From Gambelia wislizenii (lineage: Eukaryota; Chordata; Lepidosauria; Squamata; Crotaphytidae): DNA of 64,000 nucleotides. The translations under genes were made by a program, and so were the position numbers. This document shows, piece after piece, positions 46,968 to 59,286 of the stretch. The notes beneath the pieces are model-generated. The model searched no databases and had not been told where the DNA came from. It was given only the letters and a program-made list of their open reading frames with translations. Location: contig JAUMIR010000014.1 in assembly GCA_030847615.1 (NCBI GenBank), forward strand, positions 14,608,501 to 14,672,500. Direction: 5' to 3'. The number at the start of each line of letters is the position of its first letter. Position 1 is the first letter of the stretch.

Positions 46968-49900
46968 AGGGGGCAGACCAAGCAGAGGGGAGGTGGCAGG
47001 GGGAAGAACAAGCAGAGGGGTGGTTGCAGGGGGCAAAACAAGCAGAGGGATGGTTGCAGGGGCAGAACAAGCAGAGGGATGGTTGCAGGGGGCAGAACAA
47101 GCAGAGGGGTGGTGGCAGGGGGAAGAACAAGCAGAGGGGTGGTGGCAGGGGGCAGAAAAAGCAGAGGGGTGGTTGCAGGGGGCAGAACAAGTAGAGGGGT
47201 TGTTGCAGGGGGCAGAACAAGCGGAGGGGTGGTTGCAGGGGGCAGAACAAGCAGAGGGGTGGTTGCAGGGGGCAGAACAAGCGAAGGGGTGGTTGCCGGG
47301 GGAAGAACAAGCAGAGGGATGGTTGCAGGGGGCAAAACAAGCAGAGGGATGGTTGCAGGGGGCAGAACAAGCAGAGGGGAGGTGGCAGGGGGAAGAACAA
47401 GCAGAGGGGTGGTGGCAGGGGGCAGAAAAAGCAGAGGAGTGATAGAAGGGGGCAGAACAAGCAGAGGGGTGGTGGCAGGGGGCAGAAAAAGCAGAGGAGT
47501 GATAGAAGGGGGCAGAACAAGCAGAGGGGTGGTGGCAGGGGGCAGAATAAGCAGACGTGTGGTGGCAGAGGGTTGAAGAAGCGAAAGGGTGGTGACAGGG
47601 GGCAGAACAAGCAGAGGGATGGTTGCAGGGGGCAGAACAAGCAGAGGGATGGTTGCAGGGAGCAGACCAAGCAGAGGGGAGGTGGTAGGGGGCAGAACAA
47701 GCAGAGGGGTGGTTGCAGGGGGCAGAACAAGCGAAGGGGTGGTTGCAGGGGGCAAAACAAGGAGAGGGATGGTTGCAGGGGGCAAAACAAGCAGAGGGAT
47801 GGTTGCAGGGGGCAGAACAAGCAGAGGGATCGTTGCAGGGGGCAGACCAAGCAGAGGGGAGGTGGCAGGGGGAAGAACAAGCAGCGGGGTGGTGGCAGGG
47901 GGCAGAAAAAGCAGAGGGATGGTTGCAGGGGGCAGAACAAGCAGAGGGATGGTTGCAGGGGGCAGACCAAGCAGAGGGGAGGTGGCAGGGGGAAGAACAA
48001 GCAGAGGGGTGGTTGCAGGGGGCAGAACAAGCAGAGGGGTGGTTGCAGGGGGCAGAACAAGCAGAGGGATGGTTGCAGGGAGCAGACCAAGCAGAGGGGA
48101 GGTGGTAGGGGGCAGAACAAGCAGAGGGGTGGTGGCAGGGGGCAGAACAAGCAGAGGGGTGGTTGCAGGGGGCAGAACAAGCGAAGGGGTGGTTGCAGGG
48201 GGCAAAACAAGCAGAGGGATGGTTGCAGGGGGCAAAACAAGCAGAGGGATGGTTGCAGGGGGCAGAACAAGCAGAGGGATGGTTGCAGGGGGCAGACCAA
48301 GCAGAGGGGAGGTGGCAAGGGGAAGAACAAGCAGAGGGATGGTTGCAGGGGGCAGAACAAGCAGAGGGATGGTTGCAGGGGGCAGACCAAGCAGAGGGGA
48401 GGTGGCAGGGGGAAGAACAAGCAGAGGGGTGGTTGCAGGGGGCAGAACAAGCAGAGGGATGGTTGCAGGGGGCAGACCAAGCAGAGGGTAGGTGGCAGGG
48501 GGAAGAAGAAGCAGAGGGGTGGTTGCAGGGGGCAAAACAAGCAGAGGGATGGTTGCAGGGGCAGAACAAGCAGAGGGATGGTTGCAGGGGGCAGAACAAG
48601 CAGAGGGGTGGTGGCAGGGGGAAGAACAAGCAGAGGGGTGGTGGCAGGGGGCAGAAAAAGCAGAGGGGTGGTTGCAGGGGGCAGAACAAGTAGAGGGGTG
48701 GTTGCAGGGGGCAGAACAAGCGGAGGGGTGGTTGCAGGGGGCAGAAGAAGCGGAGGGGTGGTTGCAGGGGGCAGAACAAGCAGAGGGGTGGTTGCAGGGG
48801 GAAGAACAAGCGAAGGGGTGGTTGCCGGGGGAAGAACAAGCAGAGGGATGGTTGCAGGGGGCAAAACAAGCAGAGGGATGGTTGCAGGGGGCAGAACAAG
48901 CAGAGGGGAGGTGGCAGGGGGAAGAACAAGCAGAGGGGTGGTGGCAGGGGGCAGAAAAAGCAGAGGAGTGATAGAAGGGGGCAGAACAAGCAGAGGGGTG
49001 GTGGCAGGGGGCAGAATAAGCAGACGTGTGGTGGCAGAGGGTTGAAGAAGCGAAAGGGTGGTGACAGGGGGCAGAACAAGCAGAGGGATGGTTGCAGGGG
49101 GCAGAACAAGCAGAGCGGTGGTGGCAGGGGGCAGAAAAAGCAGAGGGGTGATGGCAGGGGGCAGAACAAGCAGAGGGATGGTTGCAGGGGGCAGACCAAG
49201 CAGAGGGGAGGTGGCAGGGGGAAGAACAAGTAGAGGGGTGGTGGCAGGGCGCAGAAAAAGCAGAGGGGTGGTTCCAGGGGGCAGAACAAGCAGAGGGGTG
49301 GTTGCAGGGGGCAGAACAAGCAGAGGGGTGGTTGCAGGGGGCAGAACAAGTAGAGGGGTGGTTGCAGGGGGCAGAACAAGCGAAGGGGTGGTTGCAGGGG
49401 GCAGAACAAGCGAAGGGGTGGTTGCAGGGGGCAGAACAAGCAGAGGGGTGGTGGCAGGGGGCAGAACAAGCAGAGGGGTGGTTTCCGGGGGCAGAACAAG
49501 CGGAGGGTGGTTGCAGGGGGCGGAACAAGCAGAGGGGTGGTTGCAGGGGAGAGAACAAGCAGAGGGGTGGTGGCAGGGGGCAGAACAAGCAGAGGGATGG
49601 TTGCAGGGAGCAGACCAAGCAGAGGGGAGGTGGTAGGGGGCAGAACAAGCAGAGGGGTGGTGGCAGGCGGAAGAACAAGCAGAGGGGTGGTGGCAGGGGG
49701 CAGAAAAAGCAGAGGGGTGGTTGCAGGGGGCAGAAAAGGAGAGGGGTGGGTGCAGGGGGCAGAACAAAGCGGAGGGGTGGTTGAAGGGGGCACAACAAGC
49801 GGAGGGGTGGTTGAAGGGGGCACAACAAGCGGAGGGGTGGTTGCAGGGGGCAGAACAAGCGGAGGGGTGGTTGCAGAGGGCAGAACAAGCAGAGGGGTGG

Positions 49901-50712
49901 TTGCAGGGGGCAGAACAAGCAGAGGGGTGGTGCAAGGGGGCAGAACAAGCGGAGGGCTGGTGGCAGGGGGTAGAACAAGGAGAGGGGTGGTGGCAGGGGG
50001 CAGAAAAAGCAGAGGGATGGTTGCAGGGGGCAGAACAAGCAGAGGGATGGTTGCAGGGGGCAGACCAAGCAGAGGGGAGGTGGCAGGGGGAAGAACAAGC
50101 AGAGGGGTGGTTGCAGGGGGCAGAACAAGCAGAGGGGTGGTTGCAGGGGGCAGAACAAGCAGAGGGATGGCTGCAGGGAGCAGACCAAGCAGAGGGGAGG
50201 TGGTAGGGGGCAGAACAAGCAGAGGGGTGGTGGCAGGGGGCAGAACAAGCAGAGGGGTGGTTGCAGGGGGCAGAACAAGCGAAGGGGTGGTTGCAGGGGG
50301 CAAAACAAGCAGAGGGATGGTTGCAGGGGGCAAAACAAGCAGAGGGATGGTTGCAGGGGGCAGAACAAGCAGAGGGATGGTTGCAGGGGGCAGACCAAGC
50401 AGAGGGGAGGTGGCAGGGGGAAGAACAAGCAGAGGGATGGTTGCAGGGGGCAGAACAAGCAGAGGGATGGTTGCAGGGGGCAGACCAAGCAGAGGGGAGG
50501 TGGCAGGGGGAAGAACAAGCAGAGGGGTGGTTGCAGGGGGCAGAACAAGCAGAGGGATGGTTGCAGGGGGCAGACCAAGCAGAGGGTAGGTGGCAGGGGG
50601 AAGAACAAGCAGAGGGGTGGTTGCAGGGGGCAAAACAAGCAGAGGGATGGTTGCAGGGGCAGAACAAGCAGAGGGATGGTTGCAGGGGGCAGAACAAGCA
50701 GAGGGGTGGTGG

Positions 50713-53700
50713 CAGGGGGAAGAACAAGCAGAGGGGTGGTGGCAGGGGGCAGAAAAAGCAGAGGGGTGGTTGCAGGGGGCAGAACAAGTAGAGGGGTGGT
50801 TGCAGGGGGCAGAACAAGCGGAGGGGTGGTTGCAGGGGGCAGAACAAGCGGAGGGGTGGTTGCAGGGGGCAGAACAAGCAGAGGGGTGGTTGCAGGGGGC
50901 AGAACAAGTGAAGGGGTGGTTGCCGGGGGAAGAACAAGCAGAGGGATGGTTGCAGGGGGCAAAACAAGCAGAGGGATGGTTGCAGGGGGCAGAACAAGCA
51001 GAGGGGAGGTGGCAGGGGGAAGAACAAGCAGAGGGGTGGTGGCAGGGGGCAGAAAAAGCAGAGGAGTGATAGAAGGGGGCAGAACAAGCAGAGGGGTGGT
51101 GGCAGGGGGCAGAATAAGCAGACGTGTGGTGGCAGAGGGTTGAAGAAGCGAAAGGGTGGTGACAGGGGGCAGAACAAGCAGAGGGATGGTTGCAGGGGGC
51201 AGAACAAGCAGAGCGGTGGTGGCAGGGGGCAGAAAAAGCAGAGGGGTGATGGCAGGGGGCAGAACAAGCAGAGGGATGGTTGCAGGGGGCAGACCAAGCA
51301 GAGGGGAGGTGGCAGGGGGAAGAACAAGTAGAGGGGTGGTGGCAGGGCGCAGAAAAAGCAGAGGGGTGGTTCCAGGGGGCAGAACAAGCAGAGGGGTGGT
51401 GGCAGGCGGAAGAACAAGCAGAGGGGTGGTGGCAGGGGGCAGAAAAAGCAGAGGGGTGGTTGCAGGGGGCAGAAAAGGAGAGGGGTGGGTGCAGGGGGCA
51501 GAACAAGCGGAGGGGTGGTTGAAGGGGGCACAACAAGCGGAGGGGTGGTTGAAGGGGGCACAACAAGCGGAGGGGTGGTTGCAGGGGGCAGAACAAGCGG
51601 AGGGGTGGTTGCAGAGGGCAGAACAAGCAGAGGGGTGGTTGCAGGGGGCAGAACAAGCAGAGGGGTGGTGCAAGGGGGCAGAACAAGCGGAGGGCTGGTG
51701 GCAGGGGGTAGAACAAGGAGAGGGGTGGTTGCAGGGGGCAGAAGAAGCGGAGGGGGTGATTGCAGGGGGCAGAACAAGCGGAGGGTGGTTGCAGGGGGCG
51801 GAACAAGCAGAAGGGTGGTTGCAGGGGGCAGAACAAGCAGCGGGGTGGTTGCAGGGGGCAGAACAAGCAGAGGGGTGGTGGCAGGGGGCAGAAAGAGGAG
51901 AGGGGTGTTGCAGGGGGCAGAACAAGCGGAGGGGTGGTTGCAGGGGGCAGAAGAAGCGGAGGGGTGGTTGCAGGGGGCAGAAGAAGCAGAGGGGTGGTTG
52001 CAGGGGGCAGAACAAGCAGAGGGATGGTTGCAGGGAGCAGACCAAGCAGAGGGGAGGTGGTAGGGGGCAGAACAAGCAGAGGGGTGGTGGCAGGGGGCAG
52101 AACAAGCAGAGGGGTGGTTGCAGGGGGCAGAACAAGCGAAGGGGTGGTTGCAGGGGGCAAAACAAGCAGAGGGATGGTTGCAGGGGGCAAAACAAGCAGA
52201 GGGATGGTTGCAGGGGGCAGAACAAGCAGAGGGATGGTTGCAGGCGGCAGACCAAGCAGAGGGGAGGTGGCAGGGGGAAGAACAAGCAGAGGGGTGGTGG
52301 CAGGGGGCAGAAAAAGCAGAGGGATGGTTGCAGGGGGCAGAACAAGCAGAGGGATGGTTGCAGGGGGCAGACCAAGCAGAGGGGAGGTTGCAGGTGGAAG
52401 AACAAGCAGAGGGGTGGTGGCAGGGGGCAGAAAAAGCAGAGGGATGGTTGCAGGGGGCAGAACAAGCAGAGGGATGGTTGCAGGGGGCAGACCAAGCAGA
52501 GGGGAGGTGGCAGGGGGAAGAACAAGCAGAGGGGTGGTTGCAGGGGGCAAAACAAGCAGAGGGATGGTTGCAGGGGCAGAACAATCAGAGGGATGGTTGC
52601 AGGGGGCAGAACAAGCAGAGGGGTGGTGGCAGGGGGAAGAACAAGCAGAGGGGTGGTGGCAGGGGGCAGAAAAAGCAGAGGGGTGGTTGCAGGGGGCAGA
52701 ACAAGTAGAGGGGTGGTTGCAGGGGGCAGAAGAAGCGGAGGGGTGGTTGCAGGGGGCAGAACAAGCAGAGGGGTGGTTGCAGGGGGCAGAACAAGCGAAG
52801 GGGTGGTTGCCGGGGGAAGAACAAGCAGAGGGATGGTTGCACGGGGCAGAACAAGTAGAGGGGTGGTTGCAGGGGGCAGAACAAGCGGAGGGGTGGTTGC
52901 AGGGGGCAGAACAAGCAGAGGGGAGGTGGCAGGGGGAAGAACAAGCAGAGGGGTGCTGGCAGGGGGCAGAAAAAGCAGAGGTATGGTTGCAGGGGGCAGA
53001 CCAAGCAGAGGTGTGGTTGCAGAGGGCAGAAAAAGGAGAGAAGTGATAGAAGGGGGCAGAACAAGCAGAGGGGTGGTGGCAGGGGGCAGAATAGGCAAGA
53101 CGTGTGGTGGCAGAGGGTTGAAGAAGCGAAAGGGTGGTGACAGGGGGCAGAACAAGCAGAGGGATTGTTGCAGGGGGTAGAACAAGCAGAGGGGTGGTGG
53201 CAGGGGGCAGAAAAAGCAGAGGGGTGATGGCAGGGGGAAGAAAAAGCAGAGGGGTGGTTGCAGGGGGCAGAACAAGTAGAGGGGTGGTTGCAGGGGGCAG
53301 AACAAGCAGAGGGGTGGTTGCAGGGGGCAGAACAAGCAGAGGGGTTGTTGCAGGGGGCAGAACAAGCGAAGGGGTGGTTGCAGGGGGCAGAACAAGCAGA
53401 GGGATGGTTGCAGGGGGCAAAACAAGCAGAGGGGAGGTGGCAGGAGGAAGAACAAGCAGAGGGGTGGTGGCAGGGGGCAGAAAAAGCAGAGGGGTGGTGG
53501 CAGGGGGCAGAAAAAGCAGAGGGATGGTTGCAGGGGGCAGAACAAGAAGAGGGATGGTTGCAGGGGGCAGACCAAGCAGAGAGGAGGTGGCAGGGGGAAG
53601 AACAAGCAGAGGGGTGGTGGCAGGGGGCAGAAAAAGCAGAGGGATGGTTGCAGGGGGCAGAACAAGCAGAGGGATGGTTGCAGGGGGCAGACCAAGCAGA

Positions 53701-54999
53701 GGGGAGGTGGCAGGGGGAAGAACAAGCAGAGGGGTGGTTGCAGGGGGCAAAACAAGCAGAGGGATGGTTGCAGGGGGCAGACCAAGGAGAGGGGAGGTGG
53801 CAGGGGGAAGAACAAGCAGAGGGGTGGTTGCAGGGGGCAAAACAAGCAGAGGGATGGTTGCAGGGGGCAGAACAAGCAGAGGGATGGTTGCAGGGGGCAG
53901 AACAAGCAGAGGTGTGGTGGCAGGGGAAAGAACAAGTAGAGGGGTGGTGGCAGGGGGCAGAAAAAGCAGAGGGGTGGTTGCAGGGGGCAGAACAAGTAGA
54001 GGGGTGGTTGCAGGGGGCAGAACAAGCGGAGGGGTGGTTGCAGGGGGCAGAACAAGCGGAGGGGTGGTTGCAGAGGGCAGTACAAGCGGAGGGGTGGTGG
54101 CAGGGAGCAGAACAAGCAGAGGGGTGGTTGCAGGGGGCAGAACAAGCAGAGGGGTGGTTGCAGGGGGCAGAAAAAGCAGAGGGGGTGTTGCAGGGGGCAG
54201 AACAAGCGGAGGGGGTGGTTGCAGGGGGCAGAACAAGCGGAGGGGGTGGTTGCAGGGGAGAGAACAAGTAGACGGGTGGTTGCAGGGGGCAGAACAAGCA
54301 GAGGGGGTGTGGCAGGGGGCAGAACAAGGAGAGGGGTGGTTGTAGGGGGAAGAACAAGCAGAGGGGTGGTTGCAGGGGACAGAACAAGCAGAGGGGTGGT
54401 TGCAGGGGACAGAACAAGCGGAGGGGTGGTTGCAGGGGGCAGAACAAGCAGAGGGGAGGTTGCAGGGGGCAGAACAAGCAGAGGGGTGGTAGCAGGGGGC
54501 AGAACGAGCAGAGGGGTGGTAGCAGGGGGCAGAACGAGCAGAGGGGTGGTGGCAGGGGGAAGAACGAGCAGCGGGGTGGTGGCAGGGGGCAGAACAAGCA
54601 GCGGGGTGGTGGTAGGGGGCAGAACAAGCAGAGGGGAGGTGGTAGGGGGCAGAACAAGCAGAGGGGTGGTGGCATGGGGCAGAACAAGCAGAGGGGTGGT
54701 GGCAGGGGGCAGAACAAGCAGAGGGGTGGTTGCAGGGGCAGAACAAGCGGAGGGGTGGTTGCAGGGGGCAGAACAAGCGGAGGGGTGGTTGCAGGGGGAG
54801 AACAAGCGGAGGGGTGGTTGCAGGGGGCAGAACAAGCGGAGGGGTGGTTGCAGGGGCAGAACAAGCGGAGGGGTGGTTGCAGGGGGCAGAACAAGCGGAG
54901 GGGTGGTTGCAGGGGGCAGAACAAGCGGAGGGGTGGTTGCAGGGGGCAGAACAAGCGGAGGGGTGGTTGCAGAGGGCAGAACAAGCAGAGGGGTGGTGG
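50713..54999. repeat. 4,287-bp higher-order segment, copy 1
   Basis: Open frames at 51,156-53,180 (674 codons) and 53,134-54,345 (403 codons) translate identically to those at 55,443-57,467 and 57,421-58,632, all at offset 4,287. The overlapping frames together cover about 3.2 kb, so nucleotide identity must be close to complete there. The left breakpoint lies near 50,713, where a GTGGCAGG versus GTGGAAGG difference ends. Confidence 0.9.
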
Positions 55000-57900
55000 A
55001 AGGGGGAAGAACAAGCAGAGGGGTGGTGGCAGGGGGCAGAAAAAGCAGAGGGGTGGTTGCAGGGGGCAGAACAAGTAGAGGGGTGGTTGCAGGGGGCAGA
55101 ACAAGCGGAGGGGTGGTTGCAGGGGGCAGAACAAGCGGAGGGGTGGTTGCAGGGGGCAGAACAAGCAGAGGGGTGGTTGCAGGGGGCAGAACAAGTGAAG
55201 GGGTGGTTGCCGGGGGAAGAACAAGCAGAGGGATGGTTGCAGGGGGCAAAACAAGCAGAGGGATGGTTGCAGGGGGCAGAACAAGCAGAGGGGAGGTGGC
55301 AGGGGGAAGAACAAGCAGAGGGGTGGTGGCAGGGGGCAGAAAAAGCAGAGGAGTGATAGAAGGGGGCAGAACAAGCAGAGGGGTGGTGGCAGGGGGCAGA
55401 ATAAGCAGACGTGTGGTGGCAGAGGGTTGAAGAAGCGAAAGGGTGGTGACAGGGGGCAGAACAAGCAGAGGGATGGTTGCAGGGGGCAGAACAAGCAGAG
55501 CGGTGGTGGCAGGGGGCAGAAAAAGCAGAGGGGTGATGGCAGGGGGCAGAACAAGCAGAGGGATGGTTGCAGGGGGCAGACCAAGCAGAGGGGAGGTGGC
55601 AGGGGGAAGAACAAGTAGAGGGGTGGTGGCAGGGCGCAGAAAAAGCAGAGGGGTGGTTCCAGGGGGCAGAACAAGCAGAGGGGTGGTGGCAGGCGGAAGA
55701 ACAAGCAGAGGGGTGGTGGCAGGGGGCAGAAAAAGCAGAGGGGTGGTTGCAGGGGGCAGAAAAGGAGAGGGGTGGGTGCAGGGGGCAGAACAAGCGGAGG
55801 GGTGGTTGAAGGGGGCACAACAAGCGGAGGGGTGGTTGAAGGGGGCACAACAAGCGGAGGGGTGGTTGCAGGGGGCAGAACAAGCGGAGGGGTGGTTGCA
55901 GAGGGCAGAACAAGCAGAGGGGTGGTTGCAGGGGGCAGAACAAGCAGAGGGGTGGTGCAAGGGGGCAGAACAAGCGGAGGGCTGGTGGCAGGGGGTAGAA
56001 CAAGGAGAGGGGTGGTTGCAGGGGGCAGAAGAAGCGGAGGGGGTGATTGCAGGGGGCAGAACAAGCGGAGGGTGGTTGCAGGGGGCGGAACAAGCAGAAG
56101 GGTGGTTGCAGGGGGCAGAACAAGCAGCGGGGTGGTTGCAGGGGGCAGAACAAGCAGAGGGGTGGTGGCAGGGGGCAGAAAGAGGAGAGGGGTGTTGCAG
56201 GGGGCAGAACAAGCGGAGGGGTGGTTGCAGGGGGCAGAAGAAGCGGAGGGGTGGTTGCAGGGGGCAGAAGAAGCAGAGGGGTGGTTGCAGGGGGCAGAAC
56301 AAGCAGAGGGATGGTTGCAGGGAGCAGACCAAGCAGAGGGGAGGTGGTAGGGGGCAGAACAAGCAGAGGGGTGGTGGCAGGGGGCAGAACAAGCAGAGGG
56401 GTGGTTGCAGGGGGCAGAACAAGCGAAGGGGTGGTTGCAGGGGGCAAAACAAGCAGAGGGATGGTTGCAGGGGGCAAAACAAGCAGAGGGATGGTTGCAG
56501 GGGGCAGAACAAGCAGAGGGATGGTTGCAGGCGGCAGACCAAGCAGAGGGGAGGTGGCAGGGGGAAGAACAAGCAGAGGGGTGGTGGCAGGGGGCAGAAA
56601 AAGCAGAGGGATGGTTGCAGGGGGCAGAACAAGCAGAGGGATGGTTGCAGGGGGCAGACCAAGCAGAGGGGAGGTTGCAGGTGGAAGAACAAGCAGAGGG
56701 GTGGTGGCAGGGGGCAGAAAAAGCAGAGGGATGGTTGCAGGGGGCAGAACAAGCAGAGGGATGGTTGCAGGGGGCAGACCAAGCAGAGGGGAGGTGGCAG
56801 GGGGAAGAACAAGCAGAGGGGTGGTTGCAGGGGGCAAAACAAGCAGAGGGATGGTTGCAGGGGCAGAACAATCAGAGGGATGGTTGCAGGGGGCAGAACA
56901 AGCAGAGGGGTGGTGGCAGGGGGAAGAACAAGCAGAGGGGTGGTGGCAGGGGGCAGAAAAAGCAGAGGGGTGGTTGCAGGGGGCAGAACAAGTAGAGGGG
57001 TGGTTGCAGGGGGCAGAAGAAGCGGAGGGGTGGTTGCAGGGGGCAGAACAAGCAGAGGGGTGGTTGCAGGGGGCAGAACAAGCGAAGGGGTGGTTGCCGG
57101 GGGAAGAACAAGCAGAGGGATGGTTGCACGGGGCAGAACAAGTAGAGGGGTGGTTGCAGGGGGCAGAACAAGCGGAGGGGTGGTTGCAGGGGGCAGAACA
57201 AGCAGAGGGGAGGTGGCAGGGGGAAGAACAAGCAGAGGGGTGCTGGCAGGGGGCAGAAAAAGCAGAGGTATGGTTGCAGGGGGCAGACCAAGCAGAGGTG
57301 TGGTTGCAGAGGGCAGAAAAAGGAGAGAAGTGATAGAAGGGGGCAGAACAAGCAGAGGGGTGGTGGCAGGGGGCAGAATAGGCAAGACGTGTGGTGGCAG
57401 AGGGTTGAAGAAGCGAAAGGGTGGTGACAGGGGGCAGAACAAGCAGAGGGATTGTTGCAGGGGGTAGAACAAGCAGAGGGGTGGTGGCAGGGGGCAGAAA
57501 AAGCAGAGGGGTGATGGCAGGGGGAAGAAAAAGCAGAGGGGTGGTTGCAGGGGGCAGAACAAGTAGAGGGGTGGTTGCAGGGGGCAGAACAAGCAGAGGG
57601 GTGGTTGCAGGGGGCAGAACAAGCAGAGGGGTTGTTGCAGGGGGCAGAACAAGCGAAGGGGTGGTTGCAGGGGGCAGAACAAGCAGAGGGATGGTTGCAG
57701 GGGGCAAAACAAGCAGAGGGGAGGTGGCAGGAGGAAGAACAAGCAGAGGGGTGGTGGCAGGGGGCAGAAAAAGCAGAGGGGTGGTGGCAGGGGGCAGAAA
57801 AAGCAGAGGGATGGTTGCAGGGGGCAGAACAAGAAGAGGGATGGTTGCAGGGGGCAGACCAAGCAGAGAGGAGGTGGCAGGGGGAAGAACAAGCAGAGGG

Positions 57901-59286
57901 GTGGTGGCAGGGGGCAGAAAAAGCAGAGGGATGGTTGCAGGGGGCAGAACAAGCAGAGGGATGGTTGCAGGGGGCAGACCAAGCAGAGGGGAGGTGGCAG
58001 GGGGAAGAACAAGCAGAGGGGTGGTTGCAGGGGGCAAAACAAGCAGAGGGATGGTTGCAGGGGGCAGACCAAGGAGAGGGGAGGTGGCAGGGGGAAGAAC
58101 AAGCAGAGGGGTGGTTGCAGGGGGCAAAACAAGCAGAGGGATGGTTGCAGGGGGCAGAACAAGCAGAGGGATGGTTGCAGGGGGCAGAACAAGCAGAGGT
58201 GTGGTGGCAGGGGAAAGAACAAGTAGAGGGGTGGTGGCAGGGGGCAGAAAAAGCAGAGGGGTGGTTGCAGGGGGCAGAACAAGTAGAGGGGTGGTTGCAG
58301 GGGGCAGAACAAGCGGAGGGGTGGTTGCAGGGGGCAGAACAAGCGGAGGGGTGGTTGCAGAGGGCAGTACAAGCGGAGGGGTGGTGGCAGGGAGCAGAAC
58401 AAGCAGAGGGGTGGTTGCAGGGGGCAGAACAAGCAGAGGGGTGGTTGCAGGGGGCAGAAAAAGCAGAGGGGGTGTTGCAGGGGGCAGAACAAGCGGAGGG
58501 GGTGGTTGCAGGGGGCAGAACAAGCGGAGGGGGTGGTTGCAGGGGAGAGAACAAGTAGACGGGTGGTTGCAGGGGGCAGAACAAGCAGAGGGGGTGTGGC
58601 AGGGGGCAGAACAAGGAGAGGGGTGGTTGTAGGGGGAAGAACAAGCAGAGGGGTGGTTGCAGGGGACAGAACAAGCAGAGGGGTGGTTGCAGGGGACAGA
58701 ACAAGCGGAGGGGTGGTTGCAGGGGGCAGAACAAGCAGAGGGGAGGTTGCAGGGGGCAGAACAAGCAGAGGGGTGGTAGCAGGGGGCAGAACGAGCAGAG
58801 GGGTGGTAGCAGGGGGCAGAACGAGCAGAGGGGTGGTGGCAGGGGGAAGAACGAGCAGCGGGGTGGTGGCAGGGGGCAGAACAAGCAGCGGGGTGGTGGT
58901 AGGGGGCAGAACAAGCAGAGGGGAGGTGGTAGGGGGCAGAACAAGCAGAGGGGTGGTGGCATGGGGCAGAACAAGCAGAGGGGTGGTGGCAGGGGGCAGA
59001 ACAAGCAGAGGGGTGGTTGCAGGGGCAGAACAAGCGGAGGGGTGGTTGCAGGGGGCAGAACAAGCGGAGGGGTGGTTGCAGGGGGAGAACAAGCGGAGGG
59101 GTGGTTGCAGGGGGCAGAACAAGCGGAGGGGTGGTTGCAGGGGCAGAACAAGCGGAGGGGTGGTTGCAGGGGGCAGAACAAGCGGAGGGGTGGTTGCAGG
59201 GGGCAGAACAAGCGGAGGGGTGGTTGCAGGGGGCAGAACAAGCGGAGGGGTGGTTGCAGAGGGCAGAACAAGCAGAGGGGTGGTGG
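55000..59286. repeat. 4,287-bp higher-order segment, copy 2
   Basis: Adjacent second copy. It ends near 59,290, where GGGGGAAGAAC in copy 1 (about 54,993) is replaced by GGGGGCAGAAC and the array jumps to the unit with GCAGAATAGGCAAGACG. 4,287 is not a multiple of 30 because it includes 29-bp and 31-bp units. Confidence 0.88.
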
